Source: Gordius sp. MW1 (Eukaryota > Nematomorpha > Gordioida > Gordea > Gordiidae). From it: a stretch of 64,000 nt of DNA. Shown in pieces: positions 32,954-44,409 of this stretch. The stretch's first letter is position 1. Each line of letters opens with the position of its first letter. The stretch lies in NCBI GenBank assembly GCA_964036665.1, contig OZ038526.1, forward strand, positions 29,946,001 to 30,010,000, given 5' to 3'. The notes under the pieces were generated by a model that was not told where the DNA came from, searched no databases, and was given only the letters and a program-made list of their open reading frames with translations. The translations under genes and the position numbers were made by a program.

Positions 32954-34676
32954 TTAATTGCTATGCAATTTATGGGCTCGTTTTTTGGTTGTCCGTCCGT
33001 TGTCCGTCCGTTACCCTTCCTATCTATTTGCATTGGGTATATTAGGTACTCGATTTTTTAAATTAATGCATGAGAAAGAGGTGCCCCACCCCTCATCTCT
33101 ATCTCCCTCGCTGTGTTATTTTTTAAATTAATGCATAAGAGGTGCCCCACCCCTCATCTCTATCTCCCTCGGTGTGTTATATATAAGATTTGTTAAATTA
33201 TCTATTATATAATAAACATAGATAAAAGTTGTTTACTTTTAATGCTATGCAATTTAACTAGTTATATAATAAACATAAATAAAAGTTGTTTACTTTTTAA
33301 TTGCTATGCAATTTAACTAGTTTTGGGGTTAGAATCCCGGAGTATTTTTGACTCTTATGATTGTTCTTGTTACTATCATTGATAATAAGAATTTTTGGCC
33401 GTCCGCTGGCTGCTGACCAATGAAAAAAATGACCATTGGCCAAAATGTGAATCGAAATTATTTTTTTCGTTTTTTTTTGACTATTATGATTGTTCCTGTT
33501 TCTACCATTGCTATTATGACTTTTTGGCCGTCCGCTGGCTGCTGACCAATGTTATATAATAAACATAAATAAAAGTTGTTTACTTTTAATTGCTATGCAA
33601 TTTAACTAGTTTTTGGGTTAGAATCCCGGGTTTTTTTGACTCTTATGATTGTTCTTGTTACTATCATTGATAATAAGACTTTTTGGCCGTCCGTTGGCTG
33701 CTGACCACTGAAAAAAATGACCATTGGCCAAAATGTGAATCCGAGTTTATTTTTGACTATTATGATTGTTCCTGTTACTACCATTGCTATTATGACTTTT
33801 TGGCCGTCCGCTGGCTCCTGACCGATGGAAAAAATGACCATTGGCCAAAATGTGAATCGAAAATATTTTTTTTTGTTTTTTTTGACTATTATGATTGTTC
33901 CTGTTCCTACCATTGCTATTATCACTTTTTGGCCGTCCGCTGGCTGCTGACCAATGGAATATTATGACCATTGGCCAAAATGTGATTCGAAAACTTTTTT
34001 TTCGTTTTTTTTGACTATTATGAATTTATATCCACTTTTACCGTGTCCTGGCTGCTGACCAATGGAAAAAAATGACCATTGCCAAAATGTGATTTGAAAA
34101 TTTTTTTTTCGTTTTTTTTACTCTTATGAATTTATATCCACTTTTACCGTGTCCTGGCTGCTGACCAATGGAAAAAAATGACCATTGGCCAAAGTGAGCA
34201 TCAAAATTTTTTTTCCATTTTTTTGGCTATCATTGACTTATAGAGTATCTGTTGGTACTGACCAATAGAGAAAAAGTGACCATTGGCAGAATTTTTGATT
34301 TTTTTAATTAAAAATTGTTCAAATTCAACAAAACATTTCTCCCAACAATTCTGCAAATTCTTAACATTGTGTTGTTTTATAATATAATGTTTGTTAGACC
34401 CATAATCAATAAAAACTAATGTAATACGCAACTAGATGCAAACACTAAATCTAACCCTTGCCTATATCTTTGCCTATAATGGAAAATTTGTATAAATAAT
34501 TAATTAATCATTAGGCATTTAATACCCCCCTATAGGAATTCTCGCCCCTTCCCACCTTTCTCGCCCATAAATTGCATAGCAAATATGATACATTTATACG
34601 AAGTACAGATGAGTCGTCCCCCCTTCCCCTCTTCCCTTCCCTTCTCCCCCTTCCCACGAGGGCCGAAGGCCCGAGT
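32954..34676 (-). mobile_element. X element copy X5
   Basis: Second complete minus-orientation copy only 50 bases after X4, with the same order of blocks and the same hairpin end GGCCGAAGGCCCGAGT. Similarity to X4 and X2 is high over the whole length, so the family was active fairly recently or was copied by local duplication. Confidence 0.8.
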
Positions 34677-34699
34677 TTTTTAATTACCCACCTATCTTA

Positions 34700-34861
34700 C
34701 ATAGGCTAACCTAGTGGAGGGGAGTGGGGGCCAGGGAAGGGCGGTTGCTCCCCTCTATAGCCAAAAATTTATTGAAATTATTAAAATTTGCAAAAATGTT
34801 CATTTGCCCCTCCCTAAATCATTATCGCCCCCTCTAACTTCAATGCTGGCTACGCCCATGC
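34700..34861. mobile_element. CATGGGCGTAGCC-type MITE M9, left end decayed
   Basis: Right end GCTGGCTACGCCCATG is intact; the left is GGCTAACCTAGTGGAGGGG, diverged. The family core CTAAATCATTAT is present. Confidence 0.65.
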
Positions 34862-35265
34862 TACCTTATGATCGGCAAATTAATGTTCATTTTATATGTC
34901 TATAAGAATCGAAGAATATTTGATGTAATTTATATTTATTTTAGCGAATACTTAAATTTTACAAATCTAACTTATCCTATACATCGTTAAGTTTGAGTGA
35001 AATAATGTTGAAATGCGGCACATGATAGAACTAGACATTTTTCTTAATTAAGAGGGTGTAAGAATCGCATAGGAATTAAAATGTTCTAGTGAATATTTAA
35101 ATTAAAGTAAAAATTTAAAAGATATAAGAACGAAAAAGGCAGGATAGCAAAATTTTTTAACAAAATATATAATTACGAGGTTCATTTCTGGGCCTGGCCC
35201 GAGCTTGGTAGGTTACTTTACGGCCTGTTGTTTTATTTTAAAGCAGATGTCTGTCCAAGAACGCC

Positions 35266-35415
35266 CGCATTTTTAGCAACTTTGACAGCGAAAATATTTA
35301 AAACTTGACATATAGGGGAGAAATATATCTGTGTTCACCGTAAAAAACTCAACCAGAATTCGCAAACAGTTTTCCGGTTGATTCTATAAGTCCATTATTT
35401 GTTAGATCGTGTTAT
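35266..35415. repeat. Dispersed repeat, copy 2
   Basis: Diverged copy of the 18129-18310 repeat, with TTTTTAGCAACTTTGACAGC, TCTGTGTTCACCG and GCAAACAGTTTTCCGGTTG. The rest of 34862-35704 is AT-rich and shows no gene. Confidence 0.6.
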
Positions 35416-35704
35416 CAAATAGGGTTAGCTAAATTTAGCCATCTGTAGGTGTATTTACTTACTTGATAAGTAACATTTTTAACAATCGGTTTAAACAAAT
35501 TTTGTGTACACATAAAATGCTAAAATTCGTAATCAAGTCTCCTCCTTCCAAATACAATATAAGGCATATATTATTATAATAATTAGTATATTAGGCAACA
35601 ATTGATGAACAGTAAATACTACAATTTTTCTATGAAAATTGTTTATAATTGGAATAAAATAAAATGGATATTTTTAAAATGAGAATATTCAATCTTAAAT
35701 ATTC

Positions 35705-37223
35705 TTAACTAGCAGGTGTTTGCTTAGATTTCCCATAAACTCTGAAACCAGCAGATGTATTACAATTGTTGTCTGTAGAGGGTGTCATATTTTCAATAAT
35801 ATCAGAATGATTAAAACCAGAGGGTTGATTAGATGGCATTATATTTTCCACAAAATTATCAAAACTAAAGGAAACTTTTAAAGCTGGTAGGCAAAAAGGA
35901 TTAAGTGAAAAAAGCTGATCTTTTAACATATTTTCCACTTTTGTTATTTTTTGGTTAAACTTGAAAGATATTTGAACTTCTTGTGATAGGCATGGTAGGT
36001 AAGGTTCAAAAATGTTATTGAGAGCTGAATTCTGAATCGCTTCTGTTGTATTTGCATCTACATCTAAAATTTAAATTTAGCAATCTTTAAATTTTAACAA
36101 TTTTTAATAAATAAAGCATTAGTCTTTAATGAACTTCAATTAATTACTTTGAGAGAATACATCTAATTGAGCATCATTCACATTCTCTTTTTCATTAAAG
36201 CTCTTTATGGCTTGTGCTATGTCGTCTTCTGCAATTTTCAACATATCAACTATAAGTAAAATGTTATAATTAATTTAAATAGATATAAATATACTTGAGT
36301 TTGACACTCCCTTATTTTTAGATTTGGCCAAGCTTATTTTTTGGGCTTCTTCTAATATATTAGAACCCTTATTAAAATAAAGCTTAGCATGTAAAGGTCC
36401 TAATTTTATCATGTTCAAAGCATGAGAAACCATTTGTGGACCAAGATACTTGTAAGTTGTAATTTTATTTTCCAAGGATTCAACAATTGATAAAAGAAGA
36501 AGAGCCTCTATTAAAACAAAATATATATATAATATACACAAATTTAAATCTTTTATACTCATAAATGATTATTACCATAAGGTTTTAGATTACCGACAGG
36601 CTTTAGATTGACTATGTCGGCTACAAAAATCATTATTCTCTTTAAATCTATTATATTAGATATTTCCTTAAGTTGAGGTGTTTTGATTTCAAAATTTTCA
36701 ACTATGTCATTCATTATTTTTCCTAATACATTCATATTATTATGAAAAGGTTGGACATTTTGACTGGGTATAGTTCTGTCACATGCAGATATCCAACCCT
36801 AATAAATTATATTATATAACACAATACATTGTATCATACTTGAGCATCTTCTGGCTGTTCATTATTATAATAATGCCTATTTAGAGCTATTAAGATTTGA
36901 ATATACTAAAATAATTATATACCACAGCAATAGTCTTTGTAATTTCCTAAAAATGTAAAAATCTGGCAATTTTAGTTAGAATACTAAAATAATTACTTCT
37001 AAAGGGGATTTATTTGGGAATGCTTCAATAAGTTTTACTAAATCCTCTCCATAACTATAATAAATAGATATAAGATATATTTAACTAACGTTTCAAGGAC
37101 AGATAATATTTTTTTCTTATCGCGGTAAGTCCAAGATGATCTTTTTAAATCAGTGGGATAAATCAAATAATGTTTGTTTCTACGAACCTCAGTGCTTATA
37201 CGATATCTAGATGGTGGGCGCAT
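35705..37223 (-). CDS. Putative snRNA-activating protein complex subunit 2 (SNAPC2-like)
   Basis: Eight minus-strand exons: 37090-37223, 36997-37054, 36923-36946, 36840-36905, 36576-36798, 36295-36507, 36148-36249, 35705-36063; phases match and give 392 residues. By family it would belong to the complex that binds snRNA gene promoters for Pol II and Pol III. Support is the start MRPPSRYRIS with SSWTYRDKKKILSVLE (a SANT/Myb-like first helix), a middle helical block YEALLLLSIVESLEN, and the late motif LFSLNPFCLPAL, comparable with human SNAPC2 starts, middle and its CPLNPFLVPLELL end. Similarity is low, so the name is tentative. The 24-nt exon and the 17-nt intron beside it (36906-36922) are unusual; skipping that exon also keeps the frame. 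Confidence 0.6.
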
Positions 37224-37317
37224 ATATTAAAAATTATGACCATATGATTAAATGGCCCTCACTATTTGTTCAAACGAATCTGACGCATAATGTAGAAAGC
37301 CGATAATAACGAAAATA

Positions 37318-37330
37318 ACCCTAACCCTAA
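37318..37330. repeat. Interstitial telomere-like repeat (two units)
   Basis: Two CCCTAA units just upstream of the SNAPC2-like gene start, part of a region (37318-37740) with a larger array at 37634. Confidence 0.6.
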
Positions 37331-37633
37331 ATATATGATCTAAAATATCAAATTAAAAAGAGTTAATTACATAAATAAATATATACAATATATATAATAT
37401 ATTATATATATATATATGTACTGTATATAACATACATTAAAATATGTAATATATTGTTAGGCGTTCCTTGTGTATATCGTTATTACATATATTTAAACGA
37501 ATCGCATTCATAATGCCAATCATCCACAATGCCAATGACTGTATTATTTTTAAGTAATAGCTCATTATACAGTTAATTCTATTATAATGATTATATTATA
37601 TCTATGTGTACTTATTATTGTACTTATAATATT

Positions 37634-37657
37634 CCCTAACCCTAACCCTAACCCTAC
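37634..37657. repeat. Interstitial telomeric repeat (CCCTAA)4
   Basis: Four consecutive CCCTAA units followed by CCCTACCCC, the C-rich strand of the animal telomere repeat TTAGGG. It sits in AT-rich DNA with TATATA runs (37380-37450). The surrounding 37224-38838 stretch shows no gene. Confidence 0.85.
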
Positions 37658-38838
37658 CCCTTAATTTTGATTGGTTAAGCCATTGGCGGTCTAAAGCATT
37701 GACATTATGGACGATTGACATTTTGAACAGAAGCGATTTAAACCCATCTATGCATTAAAAAGTATATATGCACTACATATATACATTTACAATTATATAA
37801 AGACAATATATGTGAATAATTATAGATATAAATACATATTCATAATATAATATATGGATTTGATTAGTTTTCCGTATTTCCAGCTTTCTACATTTTGCGC
37901 CTAAGTTTCAAACAAATTAAAAAGGACTGTGAAGCAAAAAAATATTAATTAAATTTAAGCAGGCGCGTAGACAGGATTTTCATAAGGGGGGAAGGAAATC
38001 TGGCAAAAAAATTTCACCCATTTTATTTGTAATTAAAAGTAAAAATTAAACAACCAAAAAGTCGAGCTCACTGCTAGGCACGGCTAAGGGGTCGGACAGG
38101 CTGCCGTTTTAAATTAAGATTTCTAAGTAGGCCGGGGCGGGTACCTTAATAAGATTTTTTATATAGTTTACTATTTTTTGTCACCTTTCTATTAATAAGA
38201 ATGATAGTATTAGATCAAAATTTTTATAAATAAGAAAAAATTAATTATTGAAATTGAAAATCGTGATTTTGGCCCCGGCTGTTCGGACAGCATTAGTGAA
38301 TTAGACAATTAAAGGGTTGTGGTTGGCCTTAGCAGGCAATTTAGTTATCTAACCGTGATGTGTTCTAGCAAAAATTTTTCAAATATGATAAATGATAAAA
38401 GTATAGTATTATATAGAATCTTGAACATTATAGTAATCGCTTAGTTATCTACTTCCTGAGGCGGTCTGATGTTTTCACGGGAAATAAATGTTCAAACAAG
38501 TTATTTTTTCATAACAATTTTCACAATCATATTCGGAAATTTTACAACAGATTTAGTCAAAATCAAAATAATTAGATGTATATATTATGTTTCTAGGTTT
38601 TTAGAAGAGTCTTAAAGTCTTTGATGTAACTAAACCATACTATTTTAAGTTTAACCCATTTCATTTAGTTATTAATCAAAAAACACTTCCTCATTTACGC
38701 CACTGAATTTAAGCAATTAATGAAAATCTTATTAAAGGCATGTGTGAGAAATTTCTGTCAACCTTAATTTAGTTTTAATTTGTAGCACGCACCGCTAATT
38801 TTTAATGGAGTCTTTGATGACATGAGTTATACGACAGC

Positions 38839-39143
38839 CATAGACTAATAAAACCATAGACTGCCGAACAGCTGATATTTATTATTAAAATCATTCAGAC
38901 ACCGAAATAACTGCCATCTTGTTGGAAAAACTCAACAACAGGTATATTTATAATTCCCCAATATATAATATTGAAGAAAATAAATAAGACTAATAGCTTA
39001 ATTTTAAATTAAAAAAAGTAAGTAAATTAAAACAATAAATTATTCTTTCTATTGTTTGGTTACAATTTCCTACAAAATGGCTCATGCTATACTTGCTGAA
39101 AAATTATGAGCTCTTCGGCAGTCTATGGTTTTATTAGTCTATG
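38839..39143. mobile_element. MITE with 36-bp inverted ends and perfect 8-bp target duplication
   Basis: Left end CATAGACTAATAAAACCATA continuing to GACTGCCGAA; the right end is its near-perfect inverse (39113-39143). ACGACAGC flanks both sides exactly (38831-38838 and 39144-39151). The middle is AT-rich and noncoding. Related CATAGACTA blocks occur near 3062 and 3256. The 8-bp duplication fits hAT-type mobilisation. Confidence 0.88.
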
Positions 39144-39174
39144 ACGACAGCAGTCACGTCAGAGTAATATAAGT

Positions 39175-39823
39175 TTAGAGCCCCGCGGCTGCCGAAGCTG
39201 ACCCGGCCCGATCCCAGTCCGGCCCAATCGGGTTTTGGGCCGGGCTCGGGCACAATTTTATAATATAATCGGAGCTCGGCCCAAGCCTGGCCCTAATTGA
39301 ACTTAAACAAATTAATCTTTTATAAAATAGGATTTAAATAAAACTCGATATTGAATAATTATTTTTCGCACAGCGTACATTATATAGCTTTAACTTCAGC
39401 TTTTCTAGTATTTAAATAGATTTATAGTAGCTGTTATATTTTAGAAATAATATAAGTAAATATTTCAAAAAGTTTCATATTAAGTTGGAACTGTTAAAAA
39501 TATATTTCATAAAGTAAAATTTTTAGCTTTAAATGATTAATCGAATAAATTGTAACGAGTGAAATTTTTTATTTTAAACTTATCCTAGTTGTAAATTACG
39601 AGTATAATAACAATCCTATGCATTTCTTATTTAGATGAAGAAATTATTTTCAAAAATACATTTTTTATAAAAAATTTCGAAAAATCGTGTCGGGCTCGGC
39701 GCGCCAAATATAAAAAAATCTTTTGGGCTCGGCCTGGCTCGGGCTGGGCTCGGACAAAATAAAAATCGAGAAGTCGGGCCTGGGCCGGACTCGGGCAGAT
39801 TTAATTTCATCTTACAGGGCTCT
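39175..39823. mobile_element. Non-autonomous hAT-like element H4
   Basis: Left end TTAGAGCCC and right end GGGCTCT are inverted, each followed inward by CCGGCCC or GGGCTCGG-type patches. Flanks ATATAAGT (39167-39174) and ACATAAGT (39824-39831) match at seven of eight bases. No coding sequence. Confidence 0.7.
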
Positions 39824-39924
39824 ACATAAGTGTCAGTCTAGGTGAAGTCAATCAAATACAATGTCAGTTCTGAGAAATAAATTTATCACAAACTATGACG
39901 GGGGCGGCCGCCCTTCTCCTAAAT

Positions 39925-42900
39925 CTTCTTATTTATCAGTTATTGGGTCCCAGATTCGTGGGGTTTGTTTTAATAAGCTTCTTAAATCTTGACCGGGTGA
40001 GTGCCATGTCTTGACTAATCTCTTTAGTTTTCATCGTCCTCTTCCTCTCTTCCCCGGTACCTCCATGTCCAGTACTTTTCGATTTACGTCATCCGTGTCC
40101 CTTCTTAGTATATGCCCATACCACCTTAGCCGATTTTCGTTAATCATGTCCGCCATAGGTTGAATACCCATTTTTGTCATGAGAAAGTCATTCGTCATAT
40201 GGTCGAGCTTAGTATACCCCAAGCTCCACCGTATCATTCTCATCTCTGTAGCTTGTAATAGCTTGCCTTCCGTGGTGTTTAGCATGTTTCACTTCCATAT
40301 AGTAACACCGGTCTTACGATGGATTTGTAAGCTTTGCTCTTCAACCATATTGGCATTTTCTTGTCACACATTACACCGGATATACTTCGCCATTTAAGCC
40401 ATCCTTTTTGGATCCGGGCATTGACTTCTGCTGTGCAACCTCCCTCTTGATGTAGCATCGAGCCGAGGTATGTAAACCTCTCTACTTTGGGGTACTAGAT
40501 GGTCATCCAGCGATGGGGTGCTTGCACCGTTCATTTCCATGTATACCGTTTTTCGATCGTTGACCTTTAAACCATATCCAGCTAAGCGCTTCGACCACTT
40601 TTCGGCTTCTTCCAATACTTTGTCCCTTGTTTCCTCGCATAGTACTATATCATCGGCATATAGCATACACCATGGTGATGGCTTTTGAATGTCCCTCGTT
40701 ATCGTGTCTATAATTATATTAAATAAAAAGGGACTTAAAGCAGATCCTTGATGTAATCCAATTTTAACCCGAAAAGATTTAGAGTCTCCAAATGTCGTCC
40801 TAACGCAAGAGTTTGAGGCTTCATAAATATTTTTCATAAGCCGTATATATGCGTCAGGAATATTTTGTTTTCTCAGGCACCACCATATTAAATCGCGGGG
40901 GACCGTGTCATAAGCTTTCTCCAAGTCGATAAAGACCATATGTAGGTATTTCCTCTTTTTACCATACTTATTCATTATTTGTCTTAGTGCGAAGATTGGG
41001 TCGATCGTGGATTTGCCGGCCACAAATCCGAATTGATTCGCCGATATTTCTACCTCGTTTTTCAGCCTTGTTACTAAGATCCTTTCCATAAGCTTCAAGG
41101 AGTGGCAAGTTAGCTTGATACCTCTGTAATTGCCACAGTCTTGAGGGTCTCCTTTGCCTTTAAATAAGGGTATAATCGTGCTTGCTCTCTGATTAGGAAT
41201 TCGCTCTTCTACCAATATATTGTTAAGAAGGTTCGTCATGGTGGTGACTCCTTCTTCACGCATCCGAGCAATGCTTCTATAGGATTCCATCTGGGCCATT
41301 TGCTTTTCCTTTTTGCATCTTGTTCATTTGTGTCCTAACTTCATCCTCCTGAAAGAGTTCAACCATACTTATATTCGGCTCAATTTTGGGAAGGGAATCC
41401 TTGTCATTTGCAACATTCATAAGTTTCTTAAAATATCCTTTCCACCTTTCCATCACTTCTTTTGGCTTGAATAAGTTTGACCCTTCTCGTTTTTGACTAT
41501 TTTAAGAACTCCGACATTACGACTTTTCTTCTCCCTTATCTTGGCCAATTTGTACATAAGCCTATCGCCCCCTTTATGATCCAGTTTGTTTGCCATCTCG
41601 GTGTAGGCGGCATTCTTCGCTATTGCAACGGCCTTTTTTGCGGCCCTCTTTGCGTCCCTATACTCTTGATAATCCTCCGACTTTTTTGATTTATGCCACC
41701 GTCTATATAGATTTTTCTTTCTTTCAATGAAATCCCTAACCGATTTATCCCACCACCATAGTTCCCTATTCATAGCTTTGCCTCCTTTGGTCTGTCCTAG
41801 AACATGAATCGCTGTTTTCTTAAGGTCCTTAGATAGCGTCTCCCAATCGTCGTCTACGTCTCTTTGCAACTGCCTTGCACCCAAGAGTGAGGAGGCTTTT
41901 TGATGATATTTTTCGCTTGTCGACGTATCGTTCAGCCTTTCATATCGAATTCGAGGTTCATAGACCTTTCTTCTTTCGGGAAATACTCTTCTATCAAGAT
42001 CCATAACAAGGGGACGATGTTGCCTGGCGATTTCTTCTCCCGGTATTACTTTGCAATCCTTGATACTCCATAAGTCCTTTCGCCGTATAAGCAAATAGTC
42101 AATTTGACTAAAATGCTTCCCACTTCTATAGGTCACAATATGATCTTCTGTATTTGAAAATAGGTGTTAACGATCGCCATGTCATATGCTTGGGATAATT
42201 GGAGAAGATTTTCCCCTTCTTTGTTCTTCAGACCATGCCCATAGCCTCCATGATTGCGTTCATACCCGAGACGATCTTTCCCTACGTGAGCGTTGAAATC
42301 GGCCCCAATAATTAGCTTTTCTTCGGGTCGGATTCCTTGTATTTCTTTTTCCAATGAATCGAAGAATATGTCTTTCTCTGATTCCATACACCCAATTTGG
42401 GGAGCATACGCGCACATAACGGTTAGAAGGCCCCCTTGATCTGCAATCTTCACCCACATTAGCCTGTCGGAACAACGCTTGACTTCCACCACCTTGTCCT
42501 TGAACGATTCGCTAAGAACGATACCGACCCCGTTTCTACGATTGGTGACCCACTGTAGAAAAGCTTGTATCCTTCTCCTAATTCCCGAGCTTTCGTTCCG
42601 TTCCACCTCGTCTCTTGTAGGCAGGCGATGTGTACCTTTCTTTTTTTTAGCATTTGTGCAACCTCGATGCTCTTCCCCGTCAACGTTCCCACATTCCAAC
42701 TAATTATTCGCATTCTTTCAACAACTAATTTCCTTAACCGCCTTCGTTGTGAGTTGGGCAGTGACCCTAGTGTATTTTTCACATTGCACGGGCGGGGTAT
42801 GCAGTGCGCGTCGTTTGTGGAGGACGCCCTAGCCTTTTCTTGTAAAATCTTGCTTGAAACTATCATAATTTTGGAGTTGGTTTTTATAGCCGGTTTCCGA

Positions 42901-42955
42901 CCTGACGCCAACCCTCCACTTTTTGCACACGGACTTGGGACCGTCGTAGGTAGTG
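39925..42955 (-). mobile_element. RTE-type LINE, near full length with frame breaks (copy 1)
   Basis: Minus-strand non-LTR retrotransposon. An APE-like endonuclease spans roughly 42989-41453 in three frames (RIISWNVGTLTGKSIEV, ACLQETRWNGTKA, LIIGADFNAHVGKD). Reverse transcriptase follows at 41299-40394 and 40285-40031, with IIPLFKGKGDPQDCGNYRGI, FIDLEKAYDTVPRD, GLHQGSALSPFLFN and the catalytic MLYADDIVL; the C-terminal part has LRWYGHILRRD. Family proteins make a nick with the endonuclease and copy RNA at the target. Frame shifts near 42460, 42133, 41450 and 40390 make it inactive, though the long open blocks suggest a fairly young copy. The 5' UTR motif GACGGTCCCAAGTCCGTGTG is shared with copy 3. 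Confidence 0.9.
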
Positions 42956-42962
42956 TTGCCCT

Positions 42963-43064
42963 TCTCCTAAATGAAAAAAAAAATTTCAATGCAAAACCCT
43001 TTAAAATTTTTAAAATTTACGCTTTGCCCCCCCCCCCTAATCCAAAACCTGACTACGCCCATGT
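42963..43064. mobile_element. CATGGGCGTAGCC-type MITE fragment M11
   Basis: Right end GACTACGCCCATG after a C run, with the AAATTTCAATGCAAAACCCT block seen in M7 and M8. The left end abuts the 5' end of the RTE copy. The following 43065-43580 stretch shows no gene. Confidence 0.55.
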
Positions 43065-43586
43065 CAATCGATACGTCTACCTAGAAGATTATTGATATAT
43101 TTAGCTTATACTATAAATCCGATCATCCCAGAAATTAATATCGATTTTTTAGAACATTCATCATTACTTAACTACTATGGTTTTAAACGCATTATAAGTG
43201 TTCGCCGTTTTAATAAATAATAACCACGAGTTATTAAAAGTCACTTGTTCGCAGCATAATATAATTACACGCTCTACAAATACTGACTTTGTGATTACAT
43301 CTTGAAATCAGACCAATAATTCTGATAAAGAATTTCGCGCTGAAAAATAATCTGTTTTTAGTTTTTTCACAATTTCCAGTTTTTATGATAAACAAGGTTG
43401 AAGGTGCTAAAAATGTATATTTATGTAGATTAAAGTTTCATCTATAGGTCCTTATATTTTATTTTTTTACACCACTATATTTAAATTTATTCGCTTTTTT
43501 GTGAACCTCTTCCCCTTATGAAAATTCGTCCCACTATGTCTAGAAAACCGAGTACATTAGAGTTCATACTACACACGCGCTGTTTA

Positions 43587-44005
43587 CTAACATATTTCTG
43601 TTTCCCCTTCTCCATCTCTTACACTCCCGCCTCCTTCACCTTGTTTCATCATGGCTTTAAGGAAATCCATCCTAGCTTGAATTGCTGTAGTTTTAGGATT
43701 AAATAATTTCCATGTAACATTCATTAGATTTTCAAAAGAATATTCCTTAGGATCTTTAAAAAACAGCTAATTTCCAACTTTTATTATGTGTTTTTGTTCA
43801 GGAAGAAAGGAATAACTTATTCTTTAATTCTAAATGTTTCTCTATGGTGCCAATATTTTTAGCTTCAGATATGATATCCATTGTATACAAATAAGAATCC
43901 CTGTCATTCAATTTCTTGCACAATGTAATTTGTATGCTGGTTGAGTCTGAAGTTATCACATATACATTACAGTAACCTAAGTCAATCAACATAAAATATA
44001 GATCA
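43587..44005 (-). CDS. Unidentified protein-coding exons (C-terminal part of a gene)
   Basis: Two minus-strand open blocks look like exons. The upstream one starts after TTTCAG at 44005 and reads DLYFMLIDLGYCNVYVITSD, then ITLCKKLNDRDSYLYTMDII, ending at a possible GTTATT donor (43816) or a stop at 43798. The downstream one, 43587-43766, follows an AG acceptor and reads LFFKDPKEYSFENLMNVTWK, later KTTAIQARMDFLKAMMKQ, then a Gly/Glu-rich tail ending ETEIC and TAG. Codon content is protein-like, but the phases of the two blocks do not join simply, so an extra small exon may be missing. I do not recognise the family. Upstream exons would lie between here and the RPS13 start 0.4 kb away or beyond it; the two genes may be head to head. 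Confidence 0.5.
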
Positions 44006-44409
44006 CTGAAATACGGAATTTATAAATTTGGGAGTGTATTATAGGTTCTAAACTTTTATTCTTTAAAAATAAAAAATCTTCAAAATTGTAAAAATAGTAA
44101 ACATATACTTTGAAAGATGGTATTATATTTAAAGTTGATAAAATTTTATACGAATTTTTACTAGAAGATTTTAATTGTTACATTGACTCTGCTTAAGGCT
44201 TTTTTGTATTTCATCACATTGTATTAATATGGAATTTATAAATTTTGAAAATTAAAAGCATTTAATTAATATTCATTTTATCATATATTTGGCTTAATTC
44301 TGACGATAAATTTATATTTTCATGATATTAAATCATTGTCATTTTAGTTTTGAGGTATACTTAGTAAATCAGCTTGTTTTGAAAATATACTTCCTAACGA
44401 AAACTAAAC

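Noticed and set aside
22331..33971. Many 60-130 codon open frames with the peptide pattern ANGHFF...SAASGRPK...NNHNSQKK on both strands
   Set aside because: They are translations of the X minisatellite unit (CCAATGG...CCATTGG), recur in several frames and both strands, and lack starts or splice context. Not genes.
42479..43095. Plus-strand frames of 74 and 176 codons
   Set aside because: Antisense to the RTE endonuclease on the minus strand.
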